In this document: in pieces, positions 1 to 8,894 of the stretch
How the letters are laid out: each line of letters opens with the position of its first letter
Position numbering within the stretch: the stretch's first letter is position 1
Assembly: GCA_964538675.1 (NCBI GenBank)
Contig: CAZIGM010000025.1
Span: 1 to 28,796 of the forward strand
Direction of reading: 5' to 3'
Origin: CAZIGM01 sp964538675
GTDB lineage: Bacteria; Bacillota; Bacilli; Tepidibacillales; Tepidibacillaceae
DNA: 28,796 nt
Made by a program: the position numbers and the translations under genes
Notes under the pieces: generated by a model
Databases searched by the model: none
What the model was told of the DNA's origin: nothing
The model's input: only the letters and a program-made list of their open reading frames with translations

Positions 1-831
1 TATGTTTTTAATAATGATTTTTTTGCTGGGCAGTCATACACCCAGTCACATACTTATACATTATTACCTGTGGCTATAATTATAGGTGGAAGTTTATTTG
101 ATAAAATCAGATGGTTCAATGTTGTTGTTTTTCTAGTATCAATAATTCTGATGTTTTCTATGGGAGCAAGAGGTCCAATAGTATGTGTTGTGATGTATCT
201 TGTTCTAAAATCAATAATAATGTATAAGTTTAAACCTAAACGAGCTCTGTTAATTAGTGCTATTATCTTAACTGGAATTATACCAGTATACGTTTATTTT
301 TATAAAATTTTGGCTAATATGCTCACTATATTTCAAAAAATGAATCTTAGCACGAGGACAATTCTTAGATTGATGGAGGGGAGTTTTTTTGAGGATAGTG
401 CAAGAGGCTTATTGGCAAAACATTCAATAGATTTAATTAAAAAGTATCCAATATCAGGGGTTGGTGTAGGTAATGAAAGAATACTACTCATTAATAAAAT
501 GGGTAGTAATGGTACATTATCAGAAGCAATGGGTTGGTATCCACATAATATCTTTTTGGAGATATTATTACACTTTGGTATTTTCATTGGTGGCGCAATC
601 GTCTTTTTTATTATTAAAATACTCTGCACAACCATTTTCAAAAATATAAATAAAGATGGCACTGATATTGTCTGTATTTTTGTTGGAATAGGCCTTTTTC
701 CTTTACTTTTCACAGGGAGTTATATTACATCGCCTTTATTTTTCGCCTTATTAGGAGTTTGTTTATCTCAATACAAAAAGTTAAGGCGACCTTATGCAAA
801 AAGATATATGGACAAAAAATTTGCATGTTAA
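1..831 (+). CDS. O-antigen polymerase/ligase-like membrane protein, 5' truncated by the window edge
   Basis: The frame is open from base 1 (first visible residues YVFNNDFFAGQS), so the gene starts outside the window; 276 codons are visible. The protein is strongly hydrophobic with several membrane helices. Near visible residues 135-200 it has the family signature of Wzy/WaaL-type proteins: KKYPISGVGVGNE, a polar loop, then PHNIFLEILLHFGIFIGG. Proteins of this family polymerise or transfer lipid-linked glycan units on the outer face of the membrane. The next gene, a flippase, starts 38 bases before this stop, so the two are probably translationally coupled in a capsule, teichuronic-acid-like or other surface-glycan operon. 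I infer polymerase rather than ligase from the pairing with a flippase; the substrate cannot be read from the sequence. Confidence 0.8.
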   Translation, partial: YVFNNDFFAGQSYTQSHTYTLLPVAIIIGGSLFDKIRWFNVVVFLVSIILMFSMGARGPIVCVVMYLVLKSIIMYKFKPKRALLISAIILTGIIPVYVYFYKILANMLTIFQKMNLSTRTILRLMEGSFFEDSARGLLAKHSIDLIKKYPISGVGVGNERILLINKMGSNGTLSEAMGWYPHNIFLEILLHFGIFIGGAIVFFIIKILCTTIFKNINKDGTDIVCIFVGIGLFPLLFTGSYITSPLFFALLGVCLSQYKKLRRPYAKRYMDKKFAC

Positions 832-2191
832 GGGGGGATTTATAACGACTATTTATAATAAAGTGATTTTTAAATTAAAAAGAAACACTTTCTGGAAAAG
901 TGTAATCACCTTAGTTTCTGGAACTGCTTTGGCTCAAGCTATAGGATTATTTACTACTCCCATAGTTAGTCGATTATATGACCCTAAAGCATTCGGAGAG
1001 TATGGGATAATTATCTCTACGGCCACAATTATAATGAGTATTGTGACTCTAGGTTTAAATTCTGCAGTAATGGTTCCGAAAGACGAAGATGAATGTGACG
1101 ATGTATTTATGGTTACTTTTTTTACAACATTATTCCTATCAACATTAATACTTATAATTATGATTGCAATAAGTCCAAAGATACACTTTTTCGATTCAGG
1201 AACTCATTATATAGTATCCTGTTTTTTAGTATATATATTTGTTGTTACAAATTGTTTAAAAGGTATTTTAAATATATATATAAATCGAAAAAAATTAAAT
1301 CGAATATTATTTTACAATTCTCTTATAGGTGCCATTGCAACATTATTTATTACAATTCCATTGGGAATACTAAAATTAGGAAGCTTTGGCTTGATTATTG
1401 CAGGAATTGTTGCTGGTATTGTTTCAATTATACAGATGGTATATCATGCAAATCCATTTAAAAGGTTACCTAATATATCTATTTTCAAAGGTATATTTAA
1501 AAAATATAAAGATTTTACACTCTATCAGTACCCATCAAATTTTCTTGAAAATTCTGCAGTTCAGTTACCTACACAGTCATTTTCAGCGGCATTCGGTAAT
1601 GCAAACCTAGGCTCTTATTCCATGTGTGAGAAATTGCTTGGTATTCCTATTAGATTAATAGGTGCACCAATAAATACAATCTATTTTAGAACTGCGTCGG
1701 AGTATTTTAAGGAAGGTAAAGATTTGGCTGATTTTACGCTATCTTTGATAATCAAGATTATGTTAGTAGCCTTCTTACCTATTATGGTTGTTGTATTCTG
1801 GGGTGAACAATTATTTTCATGGGTATTAGGTGTTGAATGGGTAGAAGCTGGTAAATTAGCGTCATTTCTTGTACTTCAATATGCATTGATGTTCTGTCAA
1901 AATTGTACTTCGTATTGTAGGGTTGCAATAGGAAAACAAAAAGTGAATTTGATAGCTAGTATCTTACGTTTGGCAGTTGTGGGTTTTTCAATTGCTGTTG
2001 GTATATGTTTATTTGGGGATTTATTAAATACAATAATCTGTTTTACAGTTGGTACTTCATTATATCTTATTATCGATATGGCAATTAACTTTTACTGTAT
2101 GGGAAAGTATTGGATAAAATATACTCTATTTGCTTCTATTTATTTTTCATCAGTTTCACTTTTGTGGATTTTAGCCAGTATAGCAAATTAA
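794..2191 (+). CDS. Wzx-type polysaccharide flippase (MATE/MOP superfamily)
   Basis: A 465-residue polytopic membrane protein with about 12 hydrophobic segments. The N-terminal stretch FWKSVITLVSGTALAQAIGL followed by TTPIVSRLYDPKAFGEYG is typical of polysaccharide-biosynthesis exporters, in which the first helix is followed by a conserved SRLY-P--FG-Y element. Such proteins move undecaprenyl-linked oligosaccharide units across the membrane for polymerisation by a Wzy partner, here the preceding gene. I kept the ATG at 794 because TAAGGCGA lies 7 bases before it, which means a 38-base overlap with the upstream gene. The G-rich stretch at 830-837 would serve only a non-standard start. The function class is firm; the specific glycan is unknown. 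Confidence 0.85.
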   Translation: MQKDIWTKNLHVKGGFITTIYNKVIFKLKRNTFWKSVITLVSGTALAQAIGLFTTPIVSRLYDPKAFGEYGIIISTATIIMSIVTLGLNSAVMVPKDEDECDDVFMVTFFTTLFLSTLILIIMIAISPKIHFFDSGTHYIVSCFLVYIFVVTNCLKGILNIYINRKKLNRILFYNSLIGAIATLFITIPLGILKLGSFGLIIAGIVAGIVSIIQMVYHANPFKRLPNISIFKGIFKKYKDFTLYQYPSNFLENSAVQLPTQSFSAAFGNANLGSYSMCEKLLGIPIRLIGAPINTIYFRTASEYFKEGKDLADFTLSLIIKIMLVAFLPIMVVVFWGEQLFSWVLGVEWVEAGKLASFLVLQYALMFCQNCTSYCRVAIGKQKVNLIASILRLAVVGFSIAVGICLFGDLLNTIICFTVGTSLYLIIDMAINFYCMGKYWIKYTLFASIYFSSVSLLWILASIAN

Positions 2192-2268
2192 TCTAACTGA
2201 AGATATTTTTGTATTGGAATAAAAATATTAAGAGAATTAAGTCTTAATAGAAATAGAGTGGAGTTTAT

Positions 2269-2772
2269 ATGAATATATATAATGAAAAGAGAGTCTTGTC
2301 TATCTTTTTAACATTAATATGGATGGCTGTTATTTTTATCTTATCAGATCAACCAGCTAATGAATCAAATGAACTAAGTTTAAAAGCGGCAAATACTATT
2401 ATTAAAACTATTGAAAAGGTTAATCTAATTGAAACAGAAACAGAAATAAAAAGAGTGGATATGATAGAACAATCTAATTATATAGTAAGAAAATATGCTC
2501 ATGTCTGGATATATTTGTTCTTAGGTATATTACTCTTTAATGCCATTAGAGTATATAAATATAATGGCTTTAAGCACTTCATCTATACACTCTTACTATG
2601 TATTGTTTATGCTATATCAGATGAATTCCATCAATTATTTGTTCCTGGCAGGAGTGGAAAGGCAACTGATGTATTAATAGATTCGATTGGTTCTTTAATA
2701 GGGATAAGCATGTATGTATTAGTAACTAATAGTATAAAGATTTTTAAAACTAATGATAATCTTAAGGATTAA
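2269..2772 (+). CDS. VanZ family membrane protein
   Basis: A 167-residue protein with an N-terminal helix (about 9-26), a polar region (about 28-75) and three further helices. The C-terminal signature AISDEFHQLFVPGRSGKATD (about 115-134), followed by a glycine-containing helix (SIGSLIG), is the conserved VanZ-family motif DE--Q---PGR-G---D. Family members occur next to cell-wall and exopolysaccharide genes. The founding VanZ gives low-level teicoplanin resistance by an unclear mechanism, so no enzymatic role should be assumed here. A GTGGAG ribosome binding site precedes the ATG. The gene sits 77 bases after the flippase and 24 bases before the next polymerase-like gene, which suggests one operon. 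Confidence 0.85.
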   Translation: MNIYNEKRVLSIFLTLIWMAVIFILSDQPANESNELSLKAANTIIKTIEKVNLIETETEIKRVDMIEQSNYIVRKYAHVWIYLFLGILLFNAIRVYKYNGFKHFIYTLLLCIVYAISDEFHQLFVPGRSGKATDVLIDSIGSLIGISMYVLVTNSIKIFKTNDNLKD

Positions 2773-2796
2773 TATTTAGTCTGAAAGGGAGATCTT

Positions 2797-4944
2797 ATGT
2801 ATAATACTGTACTTACATTTGTTTATCTAACTGTGATTTATTTAAGCTTTATATTTCGAGGTTCTTTTTTTCAATATGAACAAACTATATTTGCTTTTGC
2901 TCTACTAATTATCTTTATTATATGGTTTATAAAAAAATATAATAATTGCGAAAGTTTTATCTTTAATTATCAAGATGGATTGTTTTTAGTGATTATATTA
3001 GGATATATTATCAGTTTAATAAATCCAGTAGATTCTATAGGAGCCTTAAAAGAATTCTACCTTATCCTTATTTATTTTTTTGTATATTTAATGGGTAAGA
3101 ATTTTTTATATAGTTACAAAAATTTATTTATAGGATTTCTTCTTATTTTAACAAGTTTCAAGTCAATAGCAGGCTTACTTACATACTTTGGCTGTAAAAT
3201 ACCTTTTGCTTCCTTATATTTAAGCAATAGGATTGGTTCATTATTTCAATATCCAAATACACTAGCTGCAATAAATATTGTTGGCGTTGTAGTTATGCTT
3301 GGATTAATACTATTTCATAAATCTATAATCATTCGTGTTATTAGCTTTATGTTATTTATCACTAATTTATTAACTTTCATATTAACAATATCTCGTGGGG
3401 GTCTTCTTGTATTTGTTTTTATTTTTTTTATCTACTTGCTAGTCTTACCAAAGGAAAAAAGGATATCTTATTTTTTATACAATGCACTAGGTTTTGCAAT
3501 TATTTTGGTCTATCTAAAAGGTTTTACTCAGTCGTTTGGAAATTTTGAAATGGGTACTAAATACCTAGCTCTTTCTTTACTTACAGCATTTATATTATTT
3601 CTAATTTTAGATTATTTAATAAAGAGATTTAATTTATCAAACAAAAAGAATTATCTATATGGAATTGTAGCAATAACATGTAGTTTAATATTGTTCACTT
3701 TCCTTTGTGACAACTTACTTCCAGAAAATATACTCAATAGATTAAAAGATATTAATTTTAGTACAGTTAATGTAAAACTTAGACTGAATTTTTATGAAGC
3801 TGCTTTTGGAATAATTAAGGATCATCCTTTTGGAATAGGAGGAGAAGGTTGGGCAAGCATATATTATGATTACATCCCTAATTTCTTTATAGCTAGAGAA
3901 GTTCACTCGCATCCATTACAGATAGGTGTCGAAGCAGGAATTTTAGGAATGATTGGTTTTATTTCTTTCAGCTTATATACAATTTATATATTTATTAAGG
4001 GTTATTATTTAGAGCATTCAGAAACTAGATATTATTATCTAATTATGGGTCTATCTTTTTTAGCTTTATTCTCGCATAGTTGGATTGATTTTGATATGTC
4101 ATATTCCTCTGTAGCTTTTTTGTTCTATGCTTTGGCTAGCCAAGTACCAAAGACAAATAATTTTATATTAGGTTTTAAAAAATATAAAAAAATTATATTC
4201 TCTATTTTTCTTATTTTAACAGTTTGCTTAGTTATTGGACTAGGAAAAATGTTGATTGGATCATACTATAAAGTTCACGGTGAGGATTTGTTAGATGAGG
4301 GCGAATACATAAAAGCTGTTAGTTCTTTTGAAGATGCAATCAAATGGATACCTAACGATAGCATGAGTTATTTATATATCTTGATGTTTAAAGAAGATAT
4401 AACTCTAAACGAAAGAGATCAATTATTGGAACAAGCCTACAAATATAATAGCTACAAGCCAGAAATAATTCATTATTATTTAAAGGGTAAGATGGAATTA
4501 GGTCAATATGAAGAAGCCTATAGACTCGCGTCATTACTTGTGAAAAGACAACCACTAAAGGAAAATTTTACACTCTTTTTTGATAGTGCAAGATATAGCA
4601 TTAAAAATGCTATAAACAAAGAGAATATGGAAAACTTAATTAATTACAGCCAAGAGGTATTAAATATATATAGTTTATCAAAAGAGTATGATTACAATTT
4701 GCGAGAAGTGGATAATCTAGTTTTAGGGCAGGCTTATTTCATAGATAATAATTATTTAAAAGCTGAGAAACAATTTATTTTAGCGAGAAACAACAATTTT
4801 ATAAAAGCTGAATCCGAGATGTGGTTAATACTAACCTATGAAAAGTTAGGAGAAATAGAAAAGAGTGAAAACTTATTTAATAAACCGTTAAATCGGTTTT
4901 TACCCAAAAATGATAATTATCTATATCTTAAACAGATATTTTAG
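2797..4944 (+). CDS. O-antigen ligase family protein with C-terminal TPR region
   Basis: A 715-residue protein. Residues about 1-440 carry ten or more membrane helices with family motifs: RIGSLFQYPNTLAAI, LTISRGGLLVF, HPFGIGGEGW and HSHPLQIGVEAGILGMIGF, the last two being the Wzy_C signature. A final helix at about 461-480 is followed by an extracytoplasmic region (about 485-715). That region contains TPR-like repeats, clearest at about 488-520 (YYKVHGEDLLDEGEYIKAVS...) and 640-700 (LGQAYFIDNNYLKAEKQF...). Family members with this layout transfer or polymerise glycans outside the membrane; the TPR part may bind protein or partner enzymes. A GGGAG site precedes the ATG. Whether it is a second polymerase or a ligase attaching the glycan to wall or protein cannot be decided from sequence. 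Confidence 0.85.
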   Translation: MYNTVLTFVYLTVIYLSFIFRGSFFQYEQTIFAFALLIIFIIWFIKKYNNCESFIFNYQDGLFLVIILGYIISLINPVDSIGALKEFYLILIYFFVYLMGKNFLYSYKNLFIGFLLILTSFKSIAGLLTYFGCKIPFASLYLSNRIGSLFQYPNTLAAINIVGVVVMLGLILFHKSIIIRVISFMLFITNLLTFILTISRGGLLVFVFIFFIYLLVLPKEKRISYFLYNALGFAIILVYLKGFTQSFGNFEMGTKYLALSLLTAFILFLILDYLIKRFNLSNKKNYLYGIVAITCSLILFTFLCDNLLPENILNRLKDINFSTVNVKLRLNFYEAAFGIIKDHPFGIGGEGWASIYYDYIPNFFIAREVHSHPLQIGVEAGILGMIGFISFSLYTIYIFIKGYYLEHSETRYYYLIMGLSFLALFSHSWIDFDMSYSSVAFLFYALASQVPKTNNFILGFKKYKKIIFSIFLILTVCLVIGLGKMLIGSYYKVHGEDLLDEGEYIKAVSSFEDAIKWIPNDSMSYLYILMFKEDITLNERDQLLEQAYKYNSYKPEIIHYYLKGKMELGQYEEAYRLASLLVKRQPLKENFTLFFDSARYSIKNAINKENMENLINYSQEVLNIYSLSKEYDYNLREVDNLVLGQAYFIDNNYLKAEKQFILARNNNFIKAESEMWLILTYEKLGEIEKSENLFNKPLNRFLPKNDNYLYLKQIF

Positions 4945-4997
4945 TAAGAATATTAAACGAAATTAATAATAAATTAGGATAAAGGAGGTAAAAAAAA

Positions 4998-5585
4998 ATG
5001 AAAAAAGGGATTTTTGTTATTCTAGTGTTTGTTCTTATTTTATTCTCTGCTTATCCTGCTTTTGCAGTAGGTACAGTAACTGATCAAACTTATGGAAACT
5101 TATATGAGAGATTTAACGATTTACGAGATGTGGACTTAGGAGTAGCTGCACCATCATTAGCAAAAGCTGTTGATGCTGGAATTTTTAGAGGTGATACTTC
5201 TGGGAGTCTTAGACCATTTTCACCTACCAAAGGCACTGAGCTAGTAATAGTAATGCTTCGAGTATTAGGTTTAGAAAACGGTTCAGGAAATGAAATTAAA
5301 ATAGCAATAGACACAGGGCTTTTAACTCAAGACGATCCTATTTTAACAGGTGGTTTAACTAGAGAGGTTACACGTGTTGAAGCGTTAGTATTTATAGCTA
5401 AGGCATTAAATATTCAACCTGACTATGGTACTTCTCCTTTTAGTGACAGCTCAGACCCTTATATTACTGCCTTATATAATCAAGGCTTAGTAAAAGGTTA
5501 TGGCGATGGAACTGTTGGATATGATAGACCATTGACACGTGCAGAATTAGCGATTTTAATTGATCGTATGTTAGATTCTCTTTAA
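4998..5585 (+). CDS. Secreted SLH-domain-only protein
   Basis: A 195-residue protein with a clear signal peptide (MKKGIFVILVFVLILFSAYP, cleavage probably after AFA at residue 23). Almost the entire mature chain is made of three SLH-type repeats: about 36-90 (FNDLRDVDLG...GIFRGDTSGSLRPFSPTKG), a degenerate middle one at about 95-140, and about 145-195 (PFSDSSDPYITALYNQGLVKG...PLTRAELAILIDRML). SLH triads bind secondary cell-wall polysaccharides in Gram-positive bacteria. No effector domain is attached, so it may be a cell-wall coat, adaptor or blocking protein. An excellent AAAGGAGGT site lies 7-8 bases before the ATG. It is the last gene before the terminator at 5600-5655, downstream of the polysaccharide genes, which suggests it belongs to that surface locus. 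Confidence 0.85.
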   Translation: MKKGIFVILVFVLILFSAYPAFAVGTVTDQTYGNLYERFNDLRDVDLGVAAPSLAKAVDAGIFRGDTSGSLRPFSPTKGTELVIVMLRVLGLENGSGNEIKIAIDTGLLTQDDPILTGGLTREVTRVEALVFIAKALNIQPDYGTSPFSDSSDPYITALYNQGLVKGYGDGTVGYDRPLTRAELAILIDRMLDSL

Positions 5586-5599
5586 AAAGGGTACACAAA

Positions 5600-5655
5600 A
5601 ATAAACTCCATTATTGAGCTTTTATAATTTAATAATGGAGTTTATTTTTTTTTTG
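5600..5655 (+). terminator. Rho-independent terminator after the SLH gene
   Basis: A 16-base arm (AATAAACTCCATTATT) pairs perfectly with AATAATGGAGTTTATT after a loop of about 15 bases and is followed by a run of eight or more T. It begins 15 bases after the SLH stop codon and closes the surface-glycan operon. Confidence 0.93.
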
Positions 5656-5716
5656 TAATTAAAAAACAAAAAAGAACAAATAATAACATAATGAAATTAT
5701 TTAAGGAGAAAAATTA

Positions 5717-6403
5717 ATGAATGATATTTTCATTTTGCTTTTTAGAACTTTGTTAATATACTTCTTTGTACTGGTTGTATTAAGACTTATGGGAAAAAGA
5801 GAGATAGGGAAACTATCTATATTTGATTTTGTTGTTTCTATTATGATTGCAGAATTAGCTATTTTGGTAATAGAAGATACAGAAATATCGCTTTTAAGAG
5901 GAATTGTGCCGATAGCAACTTTAATGGCAACACAAATTATTCTGTCTTATATTACATTAAAAAGTAAAAAGATTAGGGAGTTAGTTGAAGGACAACCAGT
6001 TATATTGGTTCAAAATGGTAAAATTAAAGATAAAGAGATGGAAAGACAAAGATATACTATTGATGATTTACTTACACAAGTAAGAGAGAAAAATATTAAT
6101 AACCTTGCTGATGTAGAAATGGCTATTTTAGAGACATCTGGTAAGTTAAGCGTTTTTCCTAAACCAGGGAAATCACCGGTCACTAAAGAAGATTTACATC
6201 TTGAAGGTAACAATTATAGTGGGATGCCCATTCCACTTGTTGCAGATGGAAGAATAATGAGCAGGAGCTTAAAACAAATAAAAAAAGATGAGCTTTGGTT
6301 AAAAAAACAATTATCAAAAGAGGGATATAATAATATAAAGAACATTTATTACGCAAGTATTGACCCAACAGGTAATTTCTTTATTGATCCTAAAGATGTT
6401 TAA
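5717..6403 (+). CDS. DUF421 family membrane protein (YetF/YrbG type)
   Basis: A 228-residue protein with three N-terminal helices (about 3-20, 35-55, 58-80) and a cytoplasmic alpha/beta region. Family hallmarks are RLMGKREIGKLSIFDFVVSI at about 24-43, GQPVILVQNGKI at about 95-106 and a conserved C-terminal half. The family is widespread in endospore formers and some members help germination proteins function, but the biochemical role is not settled. A DUF421 gene (yrbG) also lies next to spoVB in Bacillus, so the position is conserved. AAGGAG precedes the ATG. Its last 14 bases overlap the end of the convergent spoVB gene, with no terminator visible between them. Confidence 0.88.
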   Translation: MNDIFILLFRTLLIYFFVLVVLRLMGKREIGKLSIFDFVVSIMIAELAILVIEDTEISLLRGIVPIATLMATQIILSYITLKSKKIRELVEGQPVILVQNGKIKDKEMERQRYTIDDLLTQVREKNINNLADVEMAILETSGKLSVFPKPGKSPVTKEDLHLEGNNYSGMPIPLVADGRIMSRSLKQIKKDELWLKKQLSKEGYNNIKNIYYASIDPTGNFFIDPKDV

Positions 6404-7952
6404 GAGTGTTAATTTTATTTCCTATCCAAGGGATTTTTTCGAAATCCTGTTTTTTTATTACCTTTGAAAGCATTAGAAGATAAAAGTATACTAAACAAAA
6501 GATAATGGTCATTAATAATAAGCGTAATGGAATTGAAAAGGAAAGAAAAGAGTTGTTTATTATGTAATATGTTATATATCCGATTATTAGTCCAGAAATA
6601 CTAATTTTTATAATTGATTTTAGATCAATGCTATAGCCGATTATATGAATTACACTGCGGAAATGAAGTAGGGTTACTAAAACTAAGCCTATGTTAATAG
6701 ATATTGCTACACCATTTATTCCAAGCTCTGGTCTCGATGCTAAGATTAAGATGGCTATTGTTTTTATTATGGAACCTGTTATACTATTTTTCATTGATAC
6801 TTTTGCTTTATCTAAACCTTGTAAAGTTGCTGATAGTGGTTTTTGAAGATATAGAAAAACGCCAAACGGAGCGAGAATTTTAATCAATTCTCCTACTTCT
6901 ACATTATTAAATAAAGCTATGGCAATTAAATCAGCGGTGATATAAAAAAATACTGCTGCTCCTATTCCTATGATAAATGCAACTTTTAAAGTTTGATGAA
7001 GTCGTCGATAGATTGTTCGAATATCTTTTTTTGCATTAGCTTCACTTACTGCTGGTATTAGAGATTCTGACAAAGAGTTTGTAATTACTGTTGGGAAGTA
7101 GATAATGAGCAAAGCCATCCCCGTAAGTTGACCGTATTGGGAAGTAGCAATACTTGTTGTTACTCCTGCTAAGGCTAAACTATGAGCAACTATGCTAGGC
7201 TCAAGAAAATATGCGAATGAGCCGAAAATTTGACTAGCGGTAATTGGTATTGCAAGACGAGATATTTTACTAGATATCTCTTTATTTGTTTTATATAGTG
7301 AATGTTTTTTTATTTGTTTTTTATCCCTATTTATAATATATGTTAGCAACAAAACGATAAAACCAGTGACTTCTCCAATTACCATACCCACCATAGCACC
7401 TGCTGAGGCGTATTCAATTCCATATGGTAAAAGGTACAGCGAGAGAAACATTCCGAATATCATTCTAAGAATAGTTTCCATAATTAATGAAGTTGCTGTA
7501 GGTATCATATTTTGTTTACCTTGAAAATATCCTCTTAATATTGAAGATATTGATATAATAGGAATGATAGGTACAATTGCTAATAAAGTTAGATAAACTC
7601 TTTCATCGGTTAATAAATATTTTGATATAAATGGGATTAGCAAATAAAAGAGTGTGGAAATAATTAATGATATTGGAATAACTATAGAAAGTGAAATAAA
7701 AAGAATTCTTCTTTCCATATATTTGTCTTGCTTTGCATTAGCTTCAGCTACTAATTTGGAGACAGCGATTGGTAAGCCTGCTGTAACAATAGTAATAAGC
7801 ATTATTAAGGTTGGGAAAGCCATCTGGTATAAACCAATAGCTTCTGAACCAATAAATCTTGATAAGAAAATACGATATACAGTACCTAATCCACGAGTGA
7901 TTAATCCACCTACAACTAATATCATGGTCCCCTTAATAAATGTTTGCTTCAT
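6390..7952 (-). CDS. spoVB: SpoVB-like stage V sporulation protein / lipid II flippase family
   Basis: A 520-residue protein of the polysaccharide-transport/MATE superfamily with about 14 hydrophobic segments. The start (FIKGTMILVVGGLITRGLGTVYR and IGSEAIGLYQMAFP) matches the YabM/SpoVB/YtgP group, as does the full length near 520. SpoVB is needed for spore cortex formation, and relatives such as MurJ move lipid II. The Bacillus-like neighbours (DUF421, comN-like, secDF) support SpoVB over other members. An AGTAGGGA-type site precedes the ATG. A mother-cell sigma promoter would be expected in the 100-base divergent region, but I could not identify one with confidence. Confidence 0.82.
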   Translation of the reverse strand: MKQTFIKGTMILVVGGLITRGLGTVYRIFLSRFIGSEAIGLYQMAFPTLIMLITIVTAGLPIAVSKLVAEANAKQDKYMERRILFISLSIVIPISLIISTLFYLLIPFISKYLLTDERVYLTLLAIVPIIPIISISSILRGYFQGKQNMIPTATSLIMETILRMIFGMFLSLYLLPYGIEYASAGAMVGMVIGEVTGFIVLLLTYIINRDKKQIKKHSLYKTNKEISSKISRLAIPITASQIFGSFAYFLEPSIVAHSLALAGVTTSIATSQYGQLTGMALLIIYFPTVITNSLSESLIPAVSEANAKKDIRTIYRRLHQTLKVAFIIGIGAAVFFYITADLIAIALFNNVEVGELIKILAPFGVFLYLQKPLSATLQGLDKAKVSMKNSITGSIIKTIAILILASRPELGINGVAISINIGLVLVTLLHFRSVIHIIGYSIDLKSIIKISISGLIIGYITYYIINNSFLSFSIPLRLLLMTIIFCLVYFYLLMLSKVIKKQDFEKIPWIGNKINTLKHL

Positions 7953-8052
7953 TAATATTTCCCTACTTTCAGTAATTTTTTGATGCTAGTCTATATATAT
8001 TTATTAAGAGTAAAACTCATGATTAAATTTGTAGGATATAGGAGAGAGAAAA

Positions 8053-8496
8053 ATGAATGATGCGTTTTATATTATTTTTATTAGCATGTTTCCTGTTATA
8101 GAATTAAGGGGTGCGATACCTATCGGAATTGGAATGGGGATGCCGACATGGGAGGTATTAATTTTAAGTATAGTAGGTAATTTAATACCAATCCTACCTA
8201 TATTGATATTATTTCAACCAATAAGTAAAATCTTTTTAAAGTTTCAATGGTATAATAATTTTTATAACTGGTTATATAAAAGATCATTAAATAAAGGTAA
8301 AAGCAAATTAGATAAATACGGAGCTGCAGGATTATTTATTTTGACAGCTATTCCCCTGCCTACAACAGGTGCTTGGACGGCATCATTAATTGCGGCTTTC
8401 TTAGGAATAAAGATAAAATATTCTTTTATTTCTATATCATTAGGGGTAGTTACGGCAGGATTAATTGTATTAATACTTAGTAATGTGATTTTATAG
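8053..8496 (+). CDS. Small multidrug-export family membrane protein (COG2426)
   Basis: A 147-residue protein with four or five helices. The conserved beginning ISMFPVIELRGAIPIGIGMG and the second signature LFILTAIPLPTTGAWTASLI (about 95-114) identify the COG2426 / Sm_multidrug_ex family, which is distantly related to DedA-like proteins. Despite the name, the transport function is poorly supported experimentally. The site ATAGGAGAG lies before the ATG. The gene is divergent from spoVB and 27-66 bases upstream of the comN-like gene, depending on the start used there. Confidence 0.8.
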   Translation: MNDAFYIIFISMFPVIELRGAIPIGIGMGMPTWEVLILSIVGNLIPILPILILFQPISKIFLKFQWYNNFYNWLYKRSLNKGKSKLDKYGAAGLFILTAIPLPTTGAWTASLIAAFLGIKIKYSFISISLGVVTAGLIVLILSNVIL

Positions 8497-8562
8497 AAGA
8501 AAAATAATATAAAATATCGTATAATGATAAATATAATTATTATGAAAAGTGGTGATTCTTAT

Positions 8563-8808
8563 ATGGAAATAATGGAAACAGATGAATTAAATAGGCAGGT
8601 AGAGGACTTGTGCCACAGCAAGGCGAAAGAATTTAATCTGATGGGGTATAAAAATATAACTGGTGAATTAGTATGGGAATGTGTCTATGAAAGATATAAT
8701 GGTGAATTACCACGATTACATAAAATTGTAAATGATATATTATCTTTAAAAGTAACGACCTATATGAATTGGATGATGATGAAGGCTTATAAAGGTTCAG
8801 AGATATAA
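8563..8808 (+). CDS. comN: ComN-like post-transcriptional regulator
   Basis: A small soluble protein of 81 residues from this start. It shows the pattern of the ComN/YrzD family: CHSKAKEFNLMGYKNITGEL followed by VWECVYERYNGELPRLHKIV. In Bacillus, ComN controls comEA mRNA and the gene lies close to secDF and spoVB, as here. I prefer the ATG at 8563 because GGTGAT lies just before it. The in-frame ATG at 8524 (94 residues) has no ribosome binding site and lies inside a TATAAT-like element at 8520-8525. The identification rests on a modest motif match plus position; whether this organism is competent is unknown. Confidence 0.68.
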   Translation: MEIMETDELNRQVEDLCHSKAKEFNLMGYKNITGELVWECVYERYNGELPRLHKIVNDILSLKVTTYMNWMMMKAYKGSEI

Positions 8809-8829
8809 TATTATTTCTGACCTTTTTTA
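8791..8829 (+). terminator. Terminator overlapping the comN-like stop codon
   Basis: The arm AAAGGTTCAGA pairs with TTCTGACCTTTT, with one bulge, and is followed by a T-run. The 5' arm lies in the last codons of the gene. It separates the comN-like gene from secD. Confidence 0.75.
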
Positions 8830-8830
8830 T

Positions 8831-8859
8831 TTGCAGAGATGTAAGCAAATAGATATAAT
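8831..8859 (+). promoter_or_regulatory. Sigma-A-type promoter for secD-secF
   Basis: TTGCAG (8831-8836), a 17-base spacer and a perfect TATAAT (8854-8859) lie just after the terminator at 8791-8829 and 36 bases before the secD start. The predicted transcript start is near 8866. Confidence 0.75.
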
Positions 8860-8894
8860 TGTACTATTGAATTTAAAAGGAGGACAAGCTTAAA

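Noticed and set aside
333..713. A 126-codon minus-strand open frame inside the polymerase-like gene
   Set aside because: It is antisense to a clear coding region, with no ribosome binding site or recognisable domain, and arises from the codon bias of the plus strand.
7953..8052. Sigma-E promoter for spoVB in the divergent region
   Set aside because: No convincing match to the -35/-10 pair could be found by eye in this A/T-rich stretch.
8497..8525. Promoter before the comN-like gene based on TATAAT at 8520-8525
   Set aside because: No -35-like hexamer lies 16-18 bases upstream, and the region is simply A/T-rich.
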